A stretch of 64,000 bases of DNA from JABAAE01 sp905480545 (lineage in GTDB: Bacteria; Planctomycetota; Planctomycetia; Pirellulales; Pirellulaceae), in the NCBI GenBank assembly GCA_943788025.1, contig CALSOR010000002.1, positions 248,001 to 312,000 on the forward strand. The letters run 5' to 3'. Below the pieces are notes generated by a model. It searched no databases, was not told where the DNA came from, and saw nothing but the letters and a program-made list of their open reading frames with translations. Of this stretch, positions 18,869-27,979 are shown piece after piece. The position numbers and the translations under genes were made by a program. Numbering within the stretch: position 1 is the first letter of the stretch; each line of letters opens with the position of its first letter.

Positions 18869-20443
18869 CTATTCTTCCAGTGAATTGGAGCCCTGTGTGA
18901 CATACTGTGTCGCCTTGATGATCACGGCTGTTTGCCCTTGAGTCGATTCGAAATGCGGACTCATCGCAAGCACTTTCCCCTTCCCATATCGCGATTCGAC
19001 CACCGCAGGAGCCCCAATCATCGTTCCCTTCTGAGGATCATAAATTCCGTTCTCGGAGCGAAAATAGGCCAACGTTCTGTACGGTGGAAGATGACGTTTG
19101 TCGTCCGGTGCGAAAATTGGACCGTTTTGATAGCGGATTGAATACGTTCCCTTGTCGCCTAAAACTTCTTTTGCAGAGCCAAGGACTTCGACATCAACAT
19201 CTGCCGCACCACCGCGATACCACATCGACTTCCGGCCTTTGCCTGGAATATCGAACGATTCATTGAAGACTTTGGCATTCACCAGATGAAGTGACCATGA
19301 ATAATCGGATGAGCAAAGATATGCTCCCGCACAAATTCCGATCACACCGCCGCCGTTTTTGGAAAACGCACGAATCTGCTTTCGCCCGGTCGCCCCAATT
19401 GCCGTTGCCTGTTTGCTACCTGAACCGCCCGGAAAGACCAACACGTCAAATTGATGAAGAATTTCCAACTTCATATCATTTGGACCAAGATGCACAACCG
19501 TTGTGTGTTCGTCCGTATCATAAATCGCAATCAGTTTTTTTGGACTCGCTCCTGCCCCATCAAAAACCCCAACCGAAATCGACTTCTGATCAGATTTATC
19601 GAAAGGCAATTTAGCCATCAAACGATCAACGCATGACTCGTTAATCATTCCGATTTTCTGTAGCGCCGCAGAGACCATTATTCGATGTTGGCGAGCTCTC
19701 GTTGAAATCGCTTGATTCTTGAAAGTTGTCTCAAAGATAAAGCTGTTTGCTCCCAGCATGATTCGGCAGGCACGTGCTAGACTTCCGTTCACCGGTCCTG
19801 ACTTGTCGAGTAAATCAAATTGCCGATCCGTTTTGACTTCTTTGTTGACCGCGTTCAGAACGGACTTGGCAAAATCGGACTGATCGGGAAACGCAATGAC
19901 GCTAGAGCCGACGGACTTCGGATTCAAGCAATGAAAGTCAAATCCTTCATGCAAATCGAAAACCCATTCGGGCTTCTGCGCTGCGATGAATTCCCAAATT
20001 GCGATCGCGATGGGAGTCAGTGGCGTGGCGTTTTTGGCTTTTTGGAAATTTCGGTTGAGATCTTTTTGCTTGGCATCGTTTCGGAAGGCTGGAAGCCATC
20101 GCGAATTTGCTACCAACCCGAGTCGATTTGCCTTGGGAATCACGACAAGTTTGCCCTTTGTTATCGGCCAAGTCCGAACCTGCTCCGCCGCGCGAAATCC
20201 GGCCGGTTCATTTCCGTGGATTCCTCCAACGACTAATACCGTGGGACCCGCAACCAGGGAATCTGTGATGTACCAAGGCGTCTCCCACTGGGTTCCGGGA
20301 GCAAGTTTGCCCGAGCTATACGTGGCCACCTGTGCCTGCAGACTTCCAGAACAGCAAACCAGCGTCATTGCGAAAGAAACAGCAAACGTCAGGAACGCCC
20401 CTCTAAATCGCAATTGGGAACGAAATTGGCATTCAAGGATCAT
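18869..20443 (-). CDS. Secreted AstE/AspA-like zinc carboxypeptidase fused to a BPL_N/GATase1-like domain
   Basis: A 524-residue secreted protein in two parts. After a signal peptide (FAVSFAMTLVCCSGSLQAQ), residues about 50-280 form a zinc-dependent M14-like hydrolase of the succinylglutamate desuccinylase/aspartoacylase type: GGIHGNEPAG supplies the HxxE zinc ligands (His76, Glu79), DLHEG the third His, and FIFETT a possible catalytic Glu. Residues about 290-515 resemble the BPL_N class I amidotransferase-like fold (VGVFDGAGAS, VLVFPGGSGSKQ, GGGVIGICAGAYL, where the Cys is at the nucleophile position). The two activities are plausible but the substrate is unknown. It lies directly upstream of the TlpA-like lipoprotein. 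Confidence 0.87.
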   Translation of the reverse strand: MILECQFRSQLRFRGAFLTFAVSFAMTLVCCSGSLQAQVATYSSGKLAPGTQWETPWYITDSLVAGPTVLVVGGIHGNEPAGFRAAEQVRTWPITKGKLVVIPKANRLGLVANSRWLPAFRNDAKQKDLNRNFQKAKNATPLTPIAIAIWEFIAAQKPEWVFDLHEGFDFHCLNPKSVGSSVIAFPDQSDFAKSVLNAVNKEVKTDRQFDLLDKSGPVNGSLARACRIMLGANSFIFETTFKNQAISTRARQHRIMVSAALQKIGMINESCVDRLMAKLPFDKSDQKSISVGVFDGAGASPKKLIAIYDTDEHTTVVHLGPNDMKLEILHQFDVLVFPGGSGSKQATAIGATGRKQIRAFSKNGGGVIGICAGAYLCSSDYSWSLHLVNAKVFNESFDIPGKGRKSMWYRGGAADVDVEVLGSAKEVLGDKGTYSIRYQNGPIFAPDDKRHLPPYRTLAYFRSENGIYDPQKGTMIGAPAVVESRYGKGKVLAMSPHFESTQGQTAVIIKATQYVTQGSNSLEE

Positions 20444-20606
20444 GCTGGTTAAACCATATCGAGTTTAGTGCACTTGGAAAATTAACTTGCGCAATCAGCT
20501 GTCGGATTTGGGTTTGATTCGATCAACAGGTCTTCGCAACGGTTCATGTTACAATATGCATCCGAAAATCGACTACAGAATCGTGTTCACTTTCTTGAAA
20601 TGAAAT

Positions 20607-22286
20607 ATGGGAATGGTTAATTCGCCACACAAAAAAACGTTTGCTTCGATCGTGATCAACTTGGTCGCAATCACATCTTTGAGTGGGCTCGGCAATCGAT
20701 TCGCAACGGCTGAAAACGAAACGAATCACGCGCGACCCAACATTGTCTATATCATGGCGGACGACATGGGACTTGGTGATGTAAAATGTTTCGGCAAAGA
20801 CAAAAGCAAGGCGGAAACACCCAACATCGATACACTCTCTCGAGATGGAATGATGTTTACCGATGCACATGCACCGGTCGCCCACTGCATTCCAACTCGC
20901 ATCGCAATCATGACTGGACGTTATGCTTTCCGATTTAAACCGCCTACGCCAAGCGGGCCGTGGGGATTCTTGAATCCTCGGTTTGCCAAGACGCAGCATA
21001 CCATTGGTTCGATGTTGCAATCGGTCGGTTATCATACCGGCTACGTTGGAAAGTGGCACTTGGGTGTGACCATGCAAACGACGGACGGAAAGAATCAGGG
21101 GCCCAAGAATGTCGATTACACCAAACCGCTTGCGCAAGGCCCGAATGACCATGGGTTTGATGATAGCTTCATCTTGCCGGGATCACTCGATATGTTTCCC
21201 TATGTCTTTGCAAAAAACCACCATTGGGTTGGACCGGTCAACTCAAAAAAGGGGTGGAGCGCGTTCAATCGAATCGGTCCGGCAGCAGATGATTTTGAAG
21301 ACTACAAAGTTCTTGATACTTTTTCGACCGAAGCTGAATCGTTTTTGGCCGATCGAGCAAAGGCACGGACTGATGGAGAATCTGAACCGTTCTTTCTTTA
21401 CTTCTCGCTGACAGCTCCTCACACTCCAACAAGCCCCAGCCCGAAGTTTCGTGGCAAAAGCAAGCTTGGATTGTACGGCGACTTTTTGATGGAAACGGAC
21501 GATTGTGTTGGTCGCATTTTGAAGGCACTTGACCGACACAAACTCGCCGAAAATACACTGGTCGTTTTCACATCGGATCATGGCGCCGCAGCTTATGCCG
21601 GCAACATTGCAAAAGCGACCGCAAATCAATTCGAAATAATGCAAGCACTGGGACATTTTTCCAGCGGAATTTATCGTGGCTTTAAGTTTTCAGCTTACGA
21701 AGGTGGCACACGAATCCCCTTGATTGTTCGCTGGCCCAACAAAATCAAACCTGCTTCCCAATGCCGATCGGTGGTTGGACTTCACGACATGATGGCGACG
21801 TTTGCCGAAGTTGCGGATGTCAGGCTTGATGAACGGCATGCTCCAGACTCGTTTAGTTTCGTCAACACATTGACGAACCCGGCGAAAAACGCAGAGCGAG
21901 AGTCGTTAATCTGCCGCTCGACGAACCACTTTACAATTCGCAAAGGTGATTGGAAATTGTTGCTTTGTCCCGGTTCTGGCTGCGGGGGAAATTATGGAAA
22001 TTCACCACGTCGAAATGACGCCTGGAAAGATGCAGTAAAACAGTTTGGCAGATCGCCAAAACGGAGCGAAATCAGACAAGCTCCGTTTTGCCAACTTTTC
22101 AACCTAAAAAACGATCCAACCGAAAGCAAAAACCTCGCCGCTGAGCATCAAGCCAAGGTAAACGAATTGTCCGCAATACTTGATTCCGCAATGGCCAATG
22201 GTCGTACCACACCCGGTAAGAAACTTAAGAACGACCGACAATTCAATCCGTCGAATGACGTCCCTAAATTCGTTTGGGAGAAATAG
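20607..22286 (+). CDS. Sulfatase (arylsulfatase family), Cys-type
   Basis: A 559-residue sulfatase. The N-terminus is a signal peptide. The metal-binding ADDMGLGD motif is followed by the sulfatase signature HCIPTRIAIMTGRY near residue 94, whose Cys (C-x-P-x-R) would be oxidised to formylglycine by a sulfatase-maturing enzyme; none is visible here. Further family features are YVGKWHLG, SDHGAAA (metal site) and a DNAWKD-like C-terminal subdomain. Such enzymes desulfate glycans; the substrate is not predictable from sequence alone. The next gene, a cytochrome P450, follows after 70 bases on the same strand. Confidence 0.95.
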   Translation: MGMVNSPHKKTFASIVINLVAITSLSGLGNRFATAENETNHARPNIVYIMADDMGLGDVKCFGKDKSKAETPNIDTLSRDGMMFTDAHAPVAHCIPTRIAIMTGRYAFRFKPPTPSGPWGFLNPRFAKTQHTIGSMLQSVGYHTGYVGKWHLGVTMQTTDGKNQGPKNVDYTKPLAQGPNDHGFDDSFILPGSLDMFPYVFAKNHHWVGPVNSKKGWSAFNRIGPAADDFEDYKVLDTFSTEAESFLADRAKARTDGESEPFFLYFSLTAPHTPTSPSPKFRGKSKLGLYGDFLMETDDCVGRILKALDRHKLAENTLVVFTSDHGAAAYAGNIAKATANQFEIMQALGHFSSGIYRGFKFSAYEGGTRIPLIVRWPNKIKPASQCRSVVGLHDMMATFAEVADVRLDERHAPDSFSFVNTLTNPAKNAERESLICRSTNHFTIRKGDWKLLLCPGSGCGGNYGNSPRRNDAWKDAVKQFGRSPKRSEIRQAPFCQLFNLKNDPTESKNLAAEHQAKVNELSAILDSAMANGRTTPGKKLKNDRQFNPSNDVPKFVWEK

Positions 22287-22356
22287 CGAAAAACACCAAT
22301 TTGGAACACCCGACACGTCATTCTGCGTCTTTCTCAAAAGAGAATCAAATTACCCA

Positions 22357-23580
22357 ATGTCCATAGCAGACTTTCAGAATGTCAACATTGCGGCAAGGGA
22401 GCACAAATCAAACCCCTACCCGTTTTACGCGTATCTTCGTGCTGAACATCCGGTCTATCCGGTGATCCTTCCTGACAAACGCACGATCTGGCTTGTGACA
22501 CGGTACGACGATGTTGTTGCGGTTTTGAAAGACAATCGTTTCGTTAAGGACCCAGCAAATGTGCAACCTGGTTTTAAAACAGTCACTCAGCCATGGCTCC
22601 CGCGATTTGCCCTTCCGCTAACGCGTCACATGTTGAACAAGGACAAATCCGATCACACGCGGTTGCGAGGACTCGTGAACAAGGCGTTTTCTCCGCAGAT
22701 GGTCGAAAAAATGAGGGACCGAATTCAGTTTGTCACCAGTGCGCTTCTGGCCATGTTAGTCGACAAGAAGCAATTCGATCTGATTACTGATTATGCCTTG
22801 CCCATTCCAACAACGGTCATTTCCGAAATGATGGGAGTTCCAGAAGCGGATCGCCACAAGTTTAACCGCTGGACAAACGCAGTCATGCAGGTGACGACAA
22901 CAAGATGGGGAATGCTCAGGGCAATTCCAAACGTATGGGCATTTGTACGGTACATTCGCAAGTTTATTCGGATGCGGCGAATCCAACCTCAGGATGACTT
23001 GGTAAGCGAATTAGTAAAAGCCGAGGTCGGCGGCGAGCAACTTAATGACGACGAACTGGTTGGAATGGTTTTTCTCCTGTTAGTCGCTGGACATGAAACC
23101 ACCGTAAACCTGATCGGTAACGGCATTTTGAGTTTGCTCCAACACCCCTCGCAAATGAACCTACTTCGAGACGATCCAATGCTCATTAAACCGGCCGTTG
23201 AGGAACTGCTTCGATTTGAAAGCCCTGTCGAAATGGGGACGGAACGATACGCGAGTGAAGATATTTCAATTGCTGGTGTCACCATCCCTGGCGGCTCATT
23301 GGTGGGTGTTGTTTTGGCTTCGGCCAATCGCGATGGAAACCAATTCAGCTCGGCTGACACCCTTGATATCCAACGTGAACCGAACAAGCACTTGGCGTTC
23401 GGGGTTGGAACCCATTATTGCACCGGTGCACCTTTGGCAAGAATGGAAGGTCAAATCGCCATCAATACACTCTTGCGAACGATTCCACATTTTCGATTGG
23501 GCATTCCACAGGAATCGCTTCGGTGGCGACCTGGACTTGTCACCCGTGGCCTTGCGGCATTACCCATCACGATCACATGA
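22357..23580 (+). CDS. Cytochrome P450
   Basis: A 407-residue soluble bacterial P450 with no membrane anchor. The start at ATG 22357 (MSIADFQNV) is the natural one; longer in-frame starts lie inside the upstream sulfatase. Diagnostic motifs are GHETT in the I helix, EELLRFESPVE (ExxR in the K helix) and the heme-binding loop FGVGTHYCTGAPLAR with the Cys ligand near residue 355. It most resembles bacterial CYP107-type enzymes, which hydroxylate diverse small molecules. Redox partners (ferredoxin, reductase) are not encoded in the window. It follows the sulfatase and converges with lolD. Confidence 0.95.
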   Translation: MSIADFQNVNIAAREHKSNPYPFYAYLRAEHPVYPVILPDKRTIWLVTRYDDVVAVLKDNRFVKDPANVQPGFKTVTQPWLPRFALPLTRHMLNKDKSDHTRLRGLVNKAFSPQMVEKMRDRIQFVTSALLAMLVDKKQFDLITDYALPIPTTVISEMMGVPEADRHKFNRWTNAVMQVTTTRWGMLRAIPNVWAFVRYIRKFIRMRRIQPQDDLVSELVKAEVGGEQLNDDELVGMVFLLLVAGHETTVNLIGNGILSLLQHPSQMNLLRDDPMLIKPAVEELLRFESPVEMGTERYASEDISIAGVTIPGGSLVGVVLASANRDGNQFSSADTLDIQREPNKHLAFGVGTHYCTGAPLARMEGQIAINTLLRTIPHFRLGIPQESLRWRPGLVTRGLAALPITIT

Positions 23581-23629
23581 TGAAGCATAGATATATGGCT
23601 ACGGCTTTATCCGAAAAACCCAACTGCAA

Positions 23630-24415
23630 CTACGCGGCTTGCCTCATGACTTTTCCGCTTTCCAATCGAATGACGTGATCGGCGTCATTTGCGATATTCT
23701 CATCATGCGTTACCATCACGATCGAAAGCTGTTCATCTTGATTGAGATTTCGCAGGAGCGTCATGATTTCTTCGCCGTTTTCACGATCGAGATTTCCGGT
23801 TGGCTCGTCGGCCAAGAGCAATTTCGGTTCGGCAATTAAAGACCGTGCTATCGCAACCCTTTGCATTTCGCCGCCAGACAACTCGCTGGGTTTGTGAGTC
23901 AGGCGATGACTGAGCCCGACCAATTCCAACAAATACGTCGCGCGTTCAATGTATTTTTTCTTGTTCATCCAGTAACGAAAAACGTTTTGCTCAATCATCT
24001 TGGGAACCAAGACATTTTCCAACGTGGTGAATTCTGGAAGCAGGTGATAGAACTGAAAAATAATTCCGATCGTCTGGTTGCGAAACCGGTCCCGTGCGCC
24101 GCGCGATAAGTTATCGATCCGGCGATCACCAAAATAGATTTCGCCTTGATCGGGCTCATCCAGTGTGGCGAGTAAATGGAGCAGCGTGCTTTTCCCTGAA
24201 CCAGAATGACCAACGATCGCCGTCATCTGCCCCTCTGGAATTTCCAATCCAACGCCGCGAAGAACTGGAACTTCCAAATTCGATTTGCGATAGCTTTTGA
24301 AAATGCCCTTGGTCGTCAGAATTGATTGATGCGTCTGATGATCGATTGAATCGTTGTCGTCAGGATGAATAACTTTCACGATCGCTTTTTCTGAAAGAGC
24401 GGTAGGACGGTTCAT
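23630..24415 (-). CDS. lolD: ABC transporter ATP-binding protein, LolD type
   Basis: A 261-residue ATPase. All ABC motifs are intact: Walker A GHSGSGKST (residues 69-77), Q-loop region, signature LSGGEMQRVAIARSL, Walker B LLLADEPTGNLD and the H-loop in VTHDENIA. The sequence is of the LolD/MacB type, which powers release of lipoproteins to the outer membrane or similar transport. It has about 30 extra residues at the N-terminus compared with a typical LolD. The permease gene lies 60 bases upstream on the same strand, giving a two-gene operon. Confidence 0.93.
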   Translation of the reverse strand: MNRPTALSEKAIVKVIHPDDNDSIDHQTHQSILTTKGIFKSYRKSNLEVPVLRGVGLEIPEGQMTAIVGHSGSGKSTLLHLLATLDEPDQGEIYFGDRRIDNLSRGARDRFRNQTIGIIFQFYHLLPEFTTLENVLVPKMIEQNVFRYWMNKKKYIERATYLLELVGLSHRLTHKPSELSGGEMQRVAIARSLIAEPKLLLADEPTGNLDRENGEEIMTLLRNLNQDEQLSIVMVTHDENIANDADHVIRLESGKVMRQAA

Positions 24416-24476
24416 TGATTTGTTTGACTAAAAGGGTTTTCGCCGAATGTAAAAAGTCCGTGGCGACAATTTTTGT

Positions 24477-26126
24477 TTATTCGTATCGAAGGGCTTCGAC
24501 CGGGTGTAAACGGGACGCTCGGAATGACGGCAGAACACTGGCAAGGACAGCAATTAAGGTTGCACCCAACGCGACGAAACAAACGGTCCAAAAATTCACA
24601 ATGGTCGGAATTTCAGTGAAGTAATAAACCGTCGGATCGAAAACTTCTCGACCGGTCATCCATTCGATGCATCGCGCGACTTCATTGATTTTGGCGACAA
24701 AAATCAGCCCTAAGACGGTCCCGACACCGGAACCTACAACTCCCAATGAAAGCCCATAACTCAAAAAAATGCTTAATACGCCGCGGTTAGGTGCGCCAAG
24801 CGATTTGAGAATGCCGATATCTTTCGTTTTTTCAACCACAATCATGAAGAAGATGGCCAGAATTCCGAAACCAGCAACCGCAATAATCAAAAACAAAAGG
24901 ATGTTGAGCAGCGTGATTTCCAGTTCAACGGCGGCAAGCATTGGGCGTTGCACATCTTCCCAGGTTTGGATTTGAAAACCATGAATCATCGGTGGAAACG
25001 TTGACGCTAATTCTTCACGAATTTGATCGAGATTGGTTCCGTCTTTGAATTTCATTTGAATACCGGTGACGGCCCGGTTGCCGTTCATATCCACCATCCC
25101 GCGAATCCGTTGCAATTCACTCAGGGGGAGAAAGGCAAATGACGCATCGTATTGATGCATCTTTGATTCGTAAAAATCGACCACCGTACAGATCGCACTT
25201 GCGGGTCGAAGATTTCCACCGGGACCGTTGGCGGCGGGTAGTGTGATTTGAACATCATCGCCGGGACGACAAAGAAAAATGTCTTGCACTTCATTGGTCT
25301 CTGGATTCCGCCCCTTTTGATGTGCAATGGCTAAGCCCAATACAATGCCAACATTATGCTCGGTCGACGGATCAAATTCATCACCGATTGGAGCCCGTTG
25401 ACCGGAGTACGGGTCGACAGTCGACGGAATCTGATTGGTCTCGGGTGCATCAAGAACGACAATCGCGTCGTCCTCAGTGTTAAGCTCAGGAACCGAGTCT
25501 GGCAGTGGGGCAAAAACATCATCTCCGACTTGTTCGTCAATTCGCGGAATGACGACCTGCTCGACAGGTTTCTTCAAACCGTTTTGTTCACGGTAGAATT
25601 CCTCGTATTGCTTTTGAAGACGACGCTCAATTTCAACCTGCTCACGACGATGCGGCCATCCTGCGATTTCCATTCGCGCATCGTACCCAGTCTCTTTCAA
25701 CTCGAAATTTGGATCGAGTCGATTTTGCTCGTTCAGTAGGTATTCTTTAAAATCACTCACCGAGGAATAAGTTTCATCGTCGATCCCTACCAACATGATT
25801 TGCTGGTTGATCATCTGTCCACGGAATTGAAAATTCAAAAGCGCAGGGCAGCGAACAATTGCGGTAGCTGATTCCAATCGTTCACCACAGATTTCGCGGA
25901 TTCTGGCGATGTAGGCGCTCGAATTCGGTATGCCTTGGGCTTTTGCACTTTTAATTTCGACGTCAGAAAGCACGCCATGTAATCGATCACGCATTTCGTG
26001 AGTGAAGCCAGACATGACTGCGTTGACGACAATCAATGTCGCCACGCCAAGCGTGACGCTGATAATCGATGCCAATGCGATGTAGCGAGTTTTTAAATAT
26101 CGCCATGCAAGCAGTAACTTATACAT
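24477..26126 (-). CDS. lolC: LolC/LolE-type permease with an enlarged periplasmic domain
   Basis: About 549 residues starting at MYKLLLAWRYLKTRY; AAAGGA lies upstream at good spacing, and a longer in-frame start is unlikely. It has an N-terminal membrane segment (IALASIISVTLGVATLIVV), a large periplasmic domain and three C-terminal membrane segments (LLNILLFLIIAVAGFGILAI and two more) with the FtsX/MacB fold. The periplasmic domain is longer than in LolC/E (about 410 residues in total) by roughly 130 residues, with an acidic, proline-rich insertion (around residues 150-290). The product probably pairs with the ATPase downstream to move lipoproteins or other membrane-anchored substrates; the symbol is assigned by family. 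Confidence 0.9.
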   Translation of the reverse strand: MYKLLLAWRYLKTRYIALASIISVTLGVATLIVVNAVMSGFTHEMRDRLHGVLSDVEIKSAKAQGIPNSSAYIARIREICGERLESATAIVRCPALLNFQFRGQMINQQIMLVGIDDETYSSVSDFKEYLLNEQNRLDPNFELKETGYDARMEIAGWPHRREQVEIERRLQKQYEEFYREQNGLKKPVEQVVIPRIDEQVGDDVFAPLPDSVPELNTEDDAIVVLDAPETNQIPSTVDPYSGQRAPIGDEFDPSTEHNVGIVLGLAIAHQKGRNPETNEVQDIFLCRPGDDVQITLPAANGPGGNLRPASAICTVVDFYESKMHQYDASFAFLPLSELQRIRGMVDMNGNRAVTGIQMKFKDGTNLDQIREELASTFPPMIHGFQIQTWEDVQRPMLAAVELEITLLNILLFLIIAVAGFGILAIFFMIVVEKTKDIGILKSLGAPNRGVLSIFLSYGLSLGVVGSGVGTVLGLIFVAKINEVARCIEWMTGREVFDPTVYYFTEIPTIVNFWTVCFVALGATLIAVLASVLPSFRASRLHPVEALRYE

Positions 26127-26331
26127 TGCCAATCCTTTGGCTTTGAATTCCAGAAATTTGAGTTCGAGATTGCCGTTACCAGCGGACAGCACTGTCAACT
26201 GATTGCGAATTGAAGAACGGACGTCGATCCGTTTGGATCATTCGCATGTTTGCAAACTCGAACAAAGTTATAGAATTTCGGTAAAGAAAACTCCATACTG
26301 ATCCGAAACGATTCGCTTTGCGATTGCTAGC

Positions 26332-27051
26332 ATGGGCTGCTGGCATATTAGCGACCCGTTATCCAACGCGGTGTGGCTCAAGCTAGACCGATCTACAATC
26401 AAAACCAAAGGCAATCCATTGCGTCTTCCATTCAGTCCGATCGTTACCGGGACGTTTCTAGCAATTCTGTTCCTTGTCTTTGCCTATTTTATGATGGGCG
26501 AAAATCAAACGCGGGATGATTGGGAAAAAGATAAAACGCAAAATGATTCAAAAATCACTGACGATGCGAAGAAGGACCCGCGTGCAAATAAAACGAGCAC
26601 AGAAGGAAACAATAGAGCAGCGGAAACTAATCCATTGGGTGAAAAATCCGATAATGAACCCGGCGAACGACAGAACAGACTAGGAGCGACATTCTCCCTT
26701 GGTGTGAGCTTCGACGGTGGCCCGTTCAAAAACGGCCAAATTGTCGCCGGCCTGTTTGACAACTCGGCTAACTTCAGAAACCGCAAGTCACCGATTCAAA
26801 GCTGCTTTCTCAAGGTTGCTGGCAAAGATGAATATAAATGGGAGTTCAAAAACGTGCCGGCCGGCTCGTATGCTATTTCGGCTTACCTGGATGTGAACGA
26901 AAATTCAACGCTGGACAAAGGTGCGTTTGGCGTTCCGAAGGAGAAATACGGGTTTTCAAATAACGCTCGTGGGCGGTTGGGGCCACCCAGTTATCAAGCA
27001 TGTACGTTTGAACTTGATAAAAGCAAAACATTGACAATTCTGCTTAAGTAA
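26332..27051 (+). CDS. Membrane-anchored DUF2141 protein
   Basis: A 239-residue protein. Residues about 31-55 (PFSPIVTGTFLAILFLVFAY) form a single membrane anchor. A linker rich in N, D and K follows, then a C-terminal DUF2141 domain with VPAGSYAISAYLDVNENSTLD and GVPKEKYGFSNNARGRLGPP, the characteristic family signature. DUF2141 proteins are small beta-sandwiches of unknown function at the cell envelope. The gene stands alone, divergent from the lolC gene upstream. Confidence 0.85.
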   Translation: MGCWHISDPLSNAVWLKLDRSTIKTKGNPLRLPFSPIVTGTFLAILFLVFAYFMMGENQTRDDWEKDKTQNDSKITDDAKKDPRANKTSTEGNNRAAETNPLGEKSDNEPGERQNRLGATFSLGVSFDGGPFKNGQIVAGLFDNSANFRNRKSPIQSCFLKVAGKDEYKWEFKNVPAGSYAISAYLDVNENSTLDKGAFGVPKEKYGFSNNARGRLGPPSYQACTFELDKSKTLTILLK

Positions 27052-27115
27052 ATCTTCGGAGTCCCATCAGAAAAATCCCCTCAAAAGAATCGATTCATCG
27101 ATAACTCAGGAGGCA

Positions 27116-27778
27116 TCAATTCACATCGTTAGAATCAACAACTGGGATTAGCTTGAAGGAATTGACGGAGTCGCGAAATGGGAGATCCTCGATTGAATTC
27201 AGAATGATTTTTGCCTCGTTCGGTGAGCTAGGGTTTGAGGATGTTGGCTGTGTTGCGGCCGTTGCCAACGAAATTGCAGTTGGATCCACATTCTTGATGT
27301 TCGAAACGAATTCGACTGGTTTTTCCAGGTCATTACTTTTCGAAAAACGGCTGTTTTCGGCTGGTGTAGGGCTCGATACAACAGCTTCTGCGGATGCATC
27401 GTTGGCTTGAGACTCCGCCAAGGCCGGGTCGCTCTGGGCCATGGGGTTTACGTCCATGTTGGAAGGTTGCTCAGGCGTTTCAGCGAACCAAAGATCACGT
27501 TCGTACATCATTGCGTATCCGGACATGAAAAAATCGACCGGGAGTGGAAGGGGAAATCCACGATAATGCATGCGACGAACCGTGTTGCCATAAAAGTGGA
27601 ACGGGCGATAAGGTCGCTCGAGGATGTCGACTGAATCGGTGTATTGGCGATCAATTCCGACTTTCAAAACACGTCCCGTCCATTGGGGTTGTTGCCCAAA
27701 TGACGCATATTGACCGCAACTGAATGCCAAGAAGAAGGTTGCAAAAGCAATTCCGGTGGGCAAAGTCCGAGTTGTCAT
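27116..27778 (-). CDS. Secreted planctomycete protein of unknown function
   Basis: A 220-residue protein with a signal peptide (GIAFATFFLAFSCGQYASFGQ). The first part of the mature chain is rich in aromatic residues and arginine (ILERPYRPFHFYG, MHYRGFPLPLPVDFF) and the rest is low-complexity S/P/N. No domain is recognised. It is convergent with the DUF2141 gene upstream and divergent from the oxidoreductase at 27980. Function unknown. Confidence 0.7.
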   Translation of the reverse strand: MTTRTLPTGIAFATFFLAFSCGQYASFGQQPQWTGRVLKVGIDRQYTDSVDILERPYRPFHFYGNTVRRMHYRGFPLPLPVDFFMSGYAMMYERDLWFAETPEQPSNMDVNPMAQSDPALAESQANDASAEAVVSSPTPAENSRFSKSNDLEKPVEFVSNIKNVDPTAISLATAATQPTSSNPSSPNEAKIILNSIEDLPFRDSVNSFKLIPVVDSNDVN

Positions 27779-27979
27779 GTCTGATCCTTCCGTTGAGATC
27801 TTGAATCGCAGAAGTGTATCTCACACGTACAATTGACGGGTCGAATTCACCAAAATTTTGACGGTAAAATTTCCTCCAAAAGTAGAATCTATGTATTTTC
27901 TGCTTTATGATGACAACTACGGTCGCAGCCAATTTGCGAGTTCTTCTTCCGCTCATCCTCCCAGAGATGATTCGCCAAA

